Positions 46,233-54,951 of a DNA stretch of 64,000 nt are shown piece after piece. Below the pieces are notes generated by a model. It was not told the origin of the DNA. It did not search any database and was given only the letters and a program-made list of their open reading frames with translations. Every line of letters starts with the position of its first letter. Position 1 is the first letter of the stretch. Made by a program: the position numbers and the translations under genes. Source of the DNA: Costus lasius (Eukaryota; Streptophyta; Magnoliopsida; Zingiberales; Costaceae); NCBI GenBank assembly GCA_027563935.2, contig CM050452.1:31256850-31320849 (forward strand). The letters are read 5' to 3'.

Positions 46233-46957
46233 TGTTGGGGTATGCCCTTAAGGCTAATGTTTGAGGCCTAGGGATTCTTTCAGTATCATGTATAAACTCT
46301 TATGTTTATAAAGGCAATGGTTGTTATTCAATTTGTTACATCATCTGCTGCAATATGTACACTTCTGAATAATGTCTCAATGCTGTTCAGCTTGGCTGAC
46401 ATGCAGTATTGTCCTTAGTCGAGATATCTTGGTGAACATGAGACAGCCTTGATATGATTGAGACTAATATGTGTTCTAATCTTATAGGATGCTTCGAGCA
46501 TGGAATAAGATGTAGACTCACAGGTACATTGGATGTACTGGACAGACCCTACTAGGATGTTCAATTGCTTGTCACAATGTGAATAATCCTTGTATGTGAA
46601 CAAGTGGCATACTTCCTCTGACTTGAGATCACTTGTGTTTCTAAATGATGATTGTCATTGTTTTGAGATAGTTCAATATCATTTGAAACATAATGGTTAT
46701 AGACTATCTTGGATAATGATCATGAGTCAGGTTAGGACACTAGTGATAGATAAAGGATTGCCGTCTCCTAGTTTGGAGTGTGATGTTCTAAAGGGGCCCC
46801 CTGGATGAGATGATTGAGAAAGTGTATGGCCATACCCAGATGACTGTGTTCATCTGATCTAATCATTCTCATCATATTGGAGTTACAAGCTTGACACGCT
46901 TGTCCAATAAGAACATCCAGTGGCAAAGGAAATATGTATGCCTAGTGAAGTGGATTC
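46233..46957 (+). repeat. Copia-3 3' LTR, left piece
   Basis: It starts TGTTGGGGTATGCCC and reaches GATTC (46953-46957), the gypsy-N target site. The remainder is 54012-54946. Confidence 0.93.
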
Positions 46958-49273
46958 TGATGGGGGTAGAGACCATGACCCAAGAAAATATAAATGGAGC
47001 TTAAGGCTACCCTAGTTTATGGGTACCCTAAGGCACCTTTGCATTGCATGCATCATGTAGCTACATTTGGTAAATTTTATACTTTGTTTTGTAATTTTCT
47101 TTTATGGAAGTTATGTTGCATCATACTAGAATTAGTGCATGTCTAGTAGGAGTAGTGTAATAAGCATTTACAAGTCATGTGGACAAGCTCAAGGCTAGCT
47201 CAAAGCTCACTCAACAAAGCTAGCTCCAAATATGGAAGGTCACTTCAAAGCCCCACTCAAAGTGAAGACTTGAGATGAAAGGAGTTCATCTCACCTTTCC
47301 AAATTCGTATGCCTCATCAATCATGGATTATTTCAGCCACCTCAAGTAATATGCGCCCATGAAAGAAGAAAAATCAAGATCCCAATACCTAAAATCAAGG
47401 AAGGCAATTAATGGGATTTTTGTTCACACCATGGAAGGAAACAAGCCAACCATTCTATCAAATCTTCTCCAAATTCGTCCAAGACAAGCATGGAAGCCAT
47501 GCCACCTCATGAAGCCACTTAAGGGAAGAATTCAAAGGAAATTCATCCAAGCACAACACTCAAGCCGATCAAATCAAGAATAATTCATCCAAGCCAAATA
47601 AGGAATCCTCATCAAGCCATTCAAGGAAGCAATTTCGAAATTCAAGTAGAAGGAAGGTTTGTCACCTTTTTCTTGGCGCCCAAGCAATGAAGAATGCGCC
47701 AAAGCCACCAAAGAATACCATATTCATGCAAGCCAAAGAAGGAATGGTTTCAAGAAAAAGAATTCGGCCAAGCAAGACAACCAAGCAAGCAATTGTTGGC
47801 GTTCATACTCAAATATGGGAAGTTTTCAAGCCAATTTCGACCCATGAAGCCATTGCCATGACAAAGCATTAAAGATTAAGATTTTCTTTCTTAAATTGAT
47901 CTTTTGTAACGTTGAGGAAAAGAGGCTACAAAGCTTGCTCTCGCATGTGACCTGAATTAGTTTTTGAAAGAATGAAATGTCGATTAGTTGCCTAGCAACC
48001 TTGGGTGCTTGTGTCGCCCTCCCCTTTCCCATTCTCATCTGAGGTGCTTGTGTCACCTATCTTCCCTTCTTCCCCAAGGGCCAAGGTTCCCTTCGCTAAC
48101 CGTTTCTTCAAAGACATCTCCATCAACATCTCAACAAGTGGCGCATCTTCTCTTCAAAGGATCTTTTCACCATCTTGGCGCAAGAACAACCTCTTCAACC
48201 ATTGGTGGCGCAATCTTCTCCATACCCTACAACAAACTCTTGATGCATCTACATCCTCTTCATCAACCAATGGCGCAACATTTATCAACTCCATCATCAT
48301 GGCGCATCTCATCCTCAAAGGGCTTCAATGCTTGAGATCAAATCCCCCTTTTCCCCTCTAGTAAGTTGTTTTGATTTGTTGTCTCCCTTTGATTCACTTG
48401 TTTTCTCTCTTGTTTGAAGGTCTCGGCAACATCATCTTCCTCAAACAATTGGAGGCACAAATTCTTTATCTTCAACAACAAGTGGCGCAAGGAACTTCTA
48501 CATTAATATCAAGAGGCTTCACAACATCATCCCCCAAACCGAACACTCTCCTTTGTCTCTTGTTTGGTATTTGATGTTTATCTGATTTTCTCTCACCACT
48601 AATAGATTTCCTTTGTCTCTTGAAGCTCTCGGCATCAAAAGGGAATCCACAAGATGAGACATCCTCAAGGACTCATCTATGGCCGAGACTTACAAGGCCC
48701 TCTCCACCCAAGACATGAGCAACACATCCTCTTTAATTAGATTAGTTAAGTAGTTTGTTTGATCTTGTTAGCAAGAGGAATTTGGAGGCTTAACCTCCCC
48801 TCTTGAAATTTCATTGTAAGTGCCATTTAATAACATTATACCCAAGCATGTTTGGGTTTGTTGTGTTGGTGTGTTTGTAATGAAGCAACTCCTTCCATCA
48901 GAGTAGGACCGTTGAAGATCGGGAAGGACGATCCTTCTATTCTCAAGGATCGCATGGTGAGCGCTTCTTTACAATATTATCTTTTAATGTTTTAGAAATG
49001 CATGTTTAGCCATAGGGTAGTTAACCACATGTTTAGTTATAGTTTTGTTTGTAAGAGCATGCTAGTTGCAATTTATTTTGTAGTTTATAATTGCATGCTT
49101 AGGTCAAATATTATCTAGCATATAATTTAGTAGCATATTAATCTTCAGTTTTTATCTAAAATACCAAAAAACATATTTTTGAAAGCCCTGTTAGATAACC
49201 TCGCATGCTAGCTTGTTTTCCTTAGATTCATATTTTCATGCTAGCCCAAATTGCATGCTTTCCCCCTACATCA
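46958..49273 (+). repeat. Gypsy-N 5' LTR
   Basis: 2316 bp, TGATGGGGG...CTACATCA. It includes TCGATTAGTTGCCTAG near 47981 and the conserved hairpin at 48929-48952. I saw no clear TATA box. Because the 3' end of the ORF lies in the LTR, the first 58 bases of this copy repeat coding sequence. Confidence 0.93.
48929..48952 (+). other. Conserved LTR hairpin, gypsy-N 5' LTR
   Basis: CGATCCTT (48929-48936) and AAGGATCG (48945-48952) pair around an 8-nt loop. The stem is preceded by the block AGGACCGTTGAAGATCGGGA, conserved in gypsy-A and nearly so in gypsy-C. Confidence 0.78.
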
Positions 49274-49277
49274 GTTT

Positions 49278-49290
49278 TGGTATCAGAGCA
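49278..49290 (+). other. Gypsy-N primer-binding site
   Basis: TGGTATCAGAGCA lies four bases after the LTR end and is complementary to initiator-Met tRNA. The following leader (49291-49456) aligns with the gypsy-A leader. Confidence 0.92.
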
Positions 49291-49456
49291 AAACACCTTA
49301 GAATAGATTTTAGCCAAAACTAATTTTCGAATTCTAAGGCATTTCTTGGACCTAGGTGCTTTAAAGAAGTTGATTTCATAACACACTATTATACTCATAT
49401 CACGTCTTAGGAGCCTTAGTTTCAAAACTATTTGGTTTTTCAAAAGTGAACACATC

Positions 49457-51748
49457 ATGACTACTAGATATGGCATAAATCACAATAACTACTCCAAACC
49501 TAATGACGCTGCCAAAATGTTTGAGAAAATGGTTGAAGAGCTAATAGCTAGACTAGACAAATCCCACAAACTATACTTAGAGAGACTTCCAACCTATAGG
49601 GTCAACCTTAGGAATGATTTTTTCCACACCTACATCAAAATAGGAGATAAGATGTGTAAGGTTGCCATAGATAAAACCATAGGGTTCAACTTCATAAACC
49701 CTAGTGCCATTGAAAGATTTGGCTTTGTCACTAAGCCTAGACCATACCCTTACACTATTACTAGAGATGATGGAACCAAAATCTTAGTTAACCGTAGGTG
49801 CCTTGTGCCTATTAGCTTTGGTATCCTACTAGAAGCTTGGTGTGATGTCTTACCCCTAGAAGGTACATATCATGTCCACCTAGGAGAACCTTGGTTAGAT
49901 GATGTTAAAGGGTACCACCAAAGACAAGATGACTCCTATATCTTAAGGTGTCATGACCCTAAGATTAAGACCAAAAGGTCTAAACCTAGAACTCCTAAGG
50001 TAGCCAACCCTCCAACCCTCTTAGAGACAAGCCCAACCTTAGAGCCTGAGCTACCTTCAACAACTCCAAACATACCCCTAGATGAGTCTAGATCCAATAC
50101 TAGGGCCCCATTAGTTGACTTGTCTGATAGTCAAACTAGCCCTAAGTCACCTTTAGAGACCCCTCTAGACATGCCTCAACTTCAATTTGGAACTTTTACC
50201 TTAGATGATATGCCTAGGAACCAACTTGAACCTAAAGTCATAGGTCTTCCCAAGCTACCTAGTGATCCCAAGGTAGACCTAGTTCCTATAGTTGGCCATA
50301 AACCTTGTCAAGGTCCAGAACCAAACACTCCTGAACCAAGTAGTCAACCTACTACCTCACTTGACCCTAGGATGACCACACTTCCTCTTGAACTCACGGA
50401 GTGCAACCAACTCTTAGGGGATTCCACTAGTCAAACCTTAGGACCAAACATAGAGCAAACCTTAGATCAAACTAAATGTCTTCCACCCTTAGGCACCTTT
50501 GATCTAGGTAAACTTGCACCGCCTAAGGAAGAACATGAACCCAATGATATGAGACTAGACTTAGTGGAAACTACCCTACCCTTAGTGACCAACAAGATTA
50601 GTTTACCTCAACCTAAGGAGCTCCCATGCCTAGATCAAACACTTGAACCATGTGAGCCTACCCTTCATGACATAGGACAAACTCTAGAAGACCCTTCCAT
50701 AGGCAGTGAACCCTTAAGTTCCATGCCACTTGACTCTAATGAAAGTTTAGATGAACCTTTAGACACCTTAGAGAACCAACACTTTCAAATAGAGGACCAT
50801 CACATTTTAGGCTTAACTCAACCTATGTTTGGACCATTCACCATGGATGATTTGTCTATACCCAAAGAACACCTTAAGACTAAGGTAGACCAAACAACTT
50901 GCCTACAGCCACCTTTGAACACTTTTAAGGCCTCTAGCACTGAACCATCCAACTTAGGCCTAGACCCACCACTAGAAACCCAACCCTTATACATAGAGGA
51001 TCCTTCATCCTTAGATCTCAAACCACATGAGTTAGGATCCCCCACCACTAAGGAAGACTTAGAACCATTTGAACTTGACTTAGATCCTAAGCCACACCCC
51101 TTAGGACATCCTCTAGACATAGAATCACTTCCCCAAGACCCAATGAAGCTAGAGTCTTGTCTTTTAGGTCCCTCTACCCATACCCTCAAACCACCCTTAG
51201 GGCCAACCAAACTTGAGCATGCTAAAGATAACATTGCTTTGAATTTTATTGAGCACATAGACTTTGTTATTCCTGCATACTTAGACACTCAAATCCCTTA
51301 CCGCAAGCATACTAATCATCATGGCCGAGAAAGGGAATTCATTGTAGGAATACTTGATAGAAAACAAGGAATAGAACAAAGTCTCTATGGTTGTAATGCT
51401 TACTCTTGCTCTTACCTTCATATGCATGTTACATATGCTTACTCATCTTTTACTATGCCACTTCTGTACGGGAACCCTACACCTTATAATGTGGAGTATC
51501 CCATCCAATTTTTAGACATGTTTTGTGTGCATGAGCCTATGGCCAACCTTGAGAACCAAGGCTTGTTCACCCACTCCAATGGTGAAGAAGTTTGGTTAAC
51601 CAAGGAACATTTAACATGGGCCACCTCTAGACATTTCCACCCGTGGAAGGACAATTCTTCGGAGAAGAATTTTTTCCACCCGGGGAGAAATGATGGGGGT
51701 AGAGACCATGACCCAAGAAAATATAAATGGAGCTTAAGGCTACCCTAG
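49457..51748 (+). CDS. Gypsy-N ORF: Gag N-terminus, protease-like domain, Pro-rich repeats, integrase-tail end
   Basis: The frame is 763 codons with no stop. Residues 1-35 (MTTRYG...NDAAKMFEKM) align with the gypsy-A Gag N-terminus. Residues 55-165 align with the gypsy-A and gypsy-B protease domain (FFHTYIKIG, CKVAID, LGEPWL). D72 remains, but the DGGSS motif has become DKTIG, so peptidase activity is doubtful. Residues 170-600 are rich in Pro, Leu, Asp and Thr, with a degenerate unit G-(T/P)-F-(T/D)-(L/M) at G245, G346 and G459. A Tyr/His/Cys-rich patch follows (about 625-680). The end, NGEEVWLTKEHL and HPGRNDGG, matches the gypsy-C integrase tail, and about 18 residues are encoded by the 3' LTR. 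Function is unknown. An open frame this long in an element without enzymes suggests recent selection or recent origin. Confidence 0.85.
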   Translation: MTTRYGINHNNYSKPNDAAKMFEKMVEELIARLDKSHKLYLERLPTYRVNLRNDFFHTYIKIGDKMCKVAIDKTIGFNFINPSAIERFGFVTKPRPYPYTITRDDGTKILVNRRCLVPISFGILLEAWCDVLPLEGTYHVHLGEPWLDDVKGYHQRQDDSYILRCHDPKIKTKRSKPRTPKVANPPTLLETSPTLEPELPSTTPNIPLDESRSNTRAPLVDLSDSQTSPKSPLETPLDMPQLQFGTFTLDDMPRNQLEPKVIGLPKLPSDPKVDLVPIVGHKPCQGPEPNTPEPSSQPTTSLDPRMTTLPLELTECNQLLGDSTSQTLGPNIEQTLDQTKCLPPLGTFDLGKLAPPKEEHEPNDMRLDLVETTLPLVTNKISLPQPKELPCLDQTLEPCEPTLHDIGQTLEDPSIGSEPLSSMPLDSNESLDEPLDTLENQHFQIEDHHILGLTQPMFGPFTMDDLSIPKEHLKTKVDQTTCLQPPLNTFKASSTEPSNLGLDPPLETQPLYIEDPSSLDLKPHELGSPTTKEDLEPFELDLDPKPHPLGHPLDIESLPQDPMKLESCLLGPSTHTLKPPLGPTKLEHAKDNIALNFIEHIDFVIPAYLDTQIPYRKHTNHHGREREFIVGILDRKQGIEQSLYGCNAYSCSYLHMHVTYAYSSFTMPLLYGNPTPYNVEYPIQFLDMFCVHEPMANLENQGLFTHSNGEEVWLTKEHLTWATSRHFHPWKDNSSEKNFFHPGRNDGGRDHDPRKYKWSLRLP
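51682..51690 (+). other. Gypsy-N polypurine tract (inside the ORF)
   Basis: GGGGAGAAA abuts the 3' LTR and is itself coding (PGRN). Gypsy-C has GGGGAGAGC (16600-16608) in the matching place. Confidence 0.82.
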
Positions 51749-54006
51749 TTTATGGGTACCCTAAGGCACCTTTGCATTGCATGCATCATGTAGCTACATT
51801 TGGTAAATTTTATACTTTGTTTTGTAATTTTCTTTTATGGAAGTTATGTTGCATCATACTAGAATTAGTGCATGTCTAGTAGGAGTAGTGTAATAAGCAT
51901 TTACAAGTCATGTGGACAAGCTCAAGGCTAGCTCAAAGCTCACTCAACAAAGCTAGCTCCAAATATGGAAGGTCACTTCAAAGCCCCACTCAAAGTGAAG
52001 ACTTGAGATGAAAGGAGTTCATCTCACCTTTCCAAATTCGTATGCCTCATCAATCATGGATTATTTCAGCCACCTCAAGTAATATGCGCCCATGAAAGAA
52101 GAAAAATCAAGATCCCAATCCCTAAAATCAAGGAAGGCAATTAATGGGATTTTTGTTCACACCATGGAAGGAAACAAGCCAACCATTCTATCAAATCTTC
52201 TCCAAATTCGTCCAAGACAAGCATGGAAGCCATGCCACCTCATGAAGCCACTTAAGGGAAGAATTCAAAGGAAATTCGTCCAAGCACAACACTCAAGCCG
52301 ATCAAATCAAGAATAATTCATCCAAGCCAAATAAGGAATCCTCATCAAGCCATTCAAGGAAGCAATTTCGAAATTCAAGTAGAAGGAAGGTTTGTCACCT
52401 TTTTCTTGGCGCCCAAGCAATGAAGAATGCGCCAAAGCCACCAAAGAATACCATATTCATGCAAGCCAAAGAAGGAATGGTTTCAAGAAAAAGAATTCGG
52501 CCAAGCAAGACAACCAAGCAAGCAATTGTTGGCATTCACACTCAAATATGGGAAGTTTTCAAGCCAATTTCGACCCATGAAGCCATTGCCATGACAAAGC
52601 ATTAAAGATTAAGATTTTCTTTCTTAAATTGATCTTTTGTAACGTTGAGGAAAAGAGGCTACAAAGCTTGCTCTCGCATGTGACCTGAATTAGTTTTTGA
52701 AAGAATGAAATGTCGATTAGTTGCCTAGCAACCTTGGGTGCTTGTGTCGCCCTCCCCTTTCCCCTTCTCATCTGAGGTGCTTGTGTCACCTATCTTCCCT
52801 TCTTCCCCAAGGGCCAAGGTTCCCTTCGCTAACCGTTTCTTCAAAGACATCTCCATCAACATCTCAGCAAGTGGCGCATCTTCTCTTCAAAGGATCTTTT
52901 CACCATCTTGGCGCAAGAACAACCTCTTCAACCATTGGTGGCGCAACCTTCTCCATACCCTACAACAAACTCTTGATGCATCTACATCCTCTTCATCAAC
53001 CAATGGCGCAACACTTATCAACTCCATCATCATGGCGCATCTCATCCTCAAAGGGCTTCAATGCTTGAGATCAAATCCCCCTTTTCCCCTCTAGTAAGTT
53101 GTTTTGATTTGTTGTCTCCCTTTGATTCACTTGTTTTCTCTCTTGTTTGAAGGTCTCGGCAACATCATCTTCCTCAAACAATTGGAGGCACAAATTCTTT
53201 ATCTTCAACAACAAGTGGCGCAAGGAACTTCTACATTAATATCAAGAGGCTTCACAACATCATCCCCCAAACCGAACACTCTCCTTTGTCTCTTGTTTGG
53301 TATTTGATGTTTATCTGATTTTCTCTCACCACTAATAGATTTCCTTTGTCTCTTGAAGCTCTCGGCATCAAAAGGGAATCCACAAGATGAGACATCCTCA
53401 AGGACTCATCTATGGCCGAGACTTCCAAGGCCCTCTCCACCCAAGACATGAGCAACACATCCTCTTTAATTAGATTAGTTAAGTAGTTTGTTTGATCTTG
53501 TTAGCAAGAGGAATTTGGAGGCTTAACCTCCCCTCTTGAAATTTCATTGTAAGTGCCATTTAATAACATTATACCCAAGCATGTTTGGGTTTGTTGTGTT
53601 GGTGTGTTTGTAATGAAGCAACTCCTTCCATCAGAGTAGGACCGTTGAAGATCGGGAAGGACGATCCTTCTATTCTCAAGGATCGCATGGTGAGCGCTTC
53701 TTTACAATATTATCTTTTAATGTTTTAGAAATGCATGTTTAGCCATAGGGTAGTTAACCACATGTTTAGTTATAGTTTTGTTTGTAAGAGCATGCTAGTT
53801 GCAATTTATTTTGTAGTTTATAATTGCATGCTTAGGTCAAATATTATCTAGCATATAATTTAGTAGCATATTAATTTTCAGTTTTTATCTAAAATACCAA
53901 AAAACATATTTTTGAAAGCCCTGTTAGATAACCTCGCATGCTAGCTTGTTTTCCTTAGATTCATATTTTCATGCTAGCCCAAATTGCATGCTTTCCCCCT
54001 ACATCA
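51691..54006 (+). repeat. Gypsy-N 3' LTR
   Basis: 2316 bp, near-identical to 46958-49273. The ORF stop lies 56-58 bases in. The hairpin recurs at 53662-53669/53678-53685. The LTR ends CTACATCA before GATTC. Confidence 0.94.
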
Positions 54007-54011
54007 GATTC

Positions 54012-54946
54012 ACACTTGTGCTGTGGTTTGGGTGTAGTCTTGGAAGACTCTTTCCTTTATATTGGGAGACAGTGATGTGTTGCTAGATACCCCTCGCTGA
54101 TCGTGATAACGTAAGTTATCGTTACCGACATTTAAAGGAAACCCTTAGGGTCGCACAATTTGATGATATGGCTTACTTAAGTCAGATCGTGTGGACTGAA
54201 TTGTTTTGGTTCAGTTTAAAGGAGTTTAAACTCTGATTGTAAGTGAGATCTGGTCTGATCATGTTTGATTGATTAGGGCTTGAGATTGGTAAGCTTCGAT
54301 CGAGAGTATTGATGCTAGATCTGTGAGATCAAGAGCATCAAGAGATGAACGGTCAGATCTTGAATCTTAGGGTTTAAGGTGATCTGGACCAAGGCTTGGC
54401 TTGATTTGGTCCTTGAACCAAATCCATCTTGAACCGGCTCATGTATGAGCGCATGGCTCAATTTAGAGGGATGAGCGTTCGGTACACTTGGAGTGAACGC
54501 ATAACGCATGTATTGAAGCGTTTGCTATTTTTGGAAGTTCCAAAAATGAATGCACGCCTCCACGTTCCAAAACGCTCGCCCCTCTTTTGGTCTTGCACTT
54601 GTGTGGCTCATCTTCCCGAGGTGTAGAGAAGCATTCGGCCAAAGGAGAGAACTACTCTCGCATCTCATCTTCCTTCACACGACAAGGATACTTGGAGCCT
54701 TGCTAGCACAAGAAGCAACAAGGAGTAGGCGATCACATCTTGTGTGCGGTGCCTTTGGAGAAGAAGCGCTTGCATCTTTCTCTTCCAAATCGCCATCCAA
54801 GCGAAATGGCTATGGTATGAATCCAAACTATATGAAGTTGATCATATATTCTTGCAAAAGATGTTTAGAAACCCTTGCTTCCGCTATGAAAGTTTTATAT
54901 GAGCCTCCTACTAGGGTTTCGCCCCCTTTAGCTATGGGGACTTTCA
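54012..54946 (+). repeat. Copia-3 3' LTR, right piece
   Basis: It completes the LTR after gypsy-N and ends GGGGACTTTCA, followed by CCTAC (54947-54951). It keeps the site where the 5' copy took the solo LTR. An ORF appears to run from here into gypsy-B RT, but that is accidental read-through. Confidence 0.93.
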
Positions 54947-54951
54947 CCTAC

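Larger units (their letters stand above)
46958..54006 (+). mobile_element. Gypsy-N, compact non-autonomous gypsy element with its own ORF
   Basis: 7049 bp flanked by GATTC (46953-46957 and 54007-54011). Two 2316-bp LTRs start TGATGGGGGTAGAG and end CCCCCTACATCA; by eye I found about nine differences. The internal region is only 2.4 kb: primer site, a 160-base leader similar to that of gypsy-A, one 763-codon ORF and a purine tract. There is no RT, RNase H or integrase core, so it depends on a helper. The shared LTR hairpin, leader and ORF ends point to a gypsy-A-like helper. It lies in the copia-3 3' LTR. Confidence 0.93.
36894..54946 (+). mobile_element. Copia-3, LTR retrotransposon holding two further insertions
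   Basis: It is flanked by CCTAC (36889-36893 and 54947-54951). Each LTR is 1660 bp once the insertions are removed: 36894-38347 plus 40309-40514, and 46233-46957 plus 54012-54946. Without insertions the element is about 9.04 kb. It has a primer site, a leader and an intact 1289-codon gag-pol frame. It is the same family as copia-1, with clear divergence. Confidence 0.94.

Noticed and set aside
47988..48361. Pair of 115- and 118-codon ORFs in the gypsy-N LTR (again at 52721-53094)
   Set aside because: They overlap in two frames in pyrimidine-rich LTR sequence; repetition reflects the LTR duplication.
50818..51288. 156-codon minus-strand ORF
   Set aside because: It is the antisense shadow of the Pro-rich part of the gypsy-N ORF.
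54550..54951. Apparent 132-residue N-terminal extension of the gypsy-B RT ORF
   Set aside because: These codons are the end of the copia-3 3' LTR plus the target duplication. The fusion is accidental read-through, not a gene fusion.
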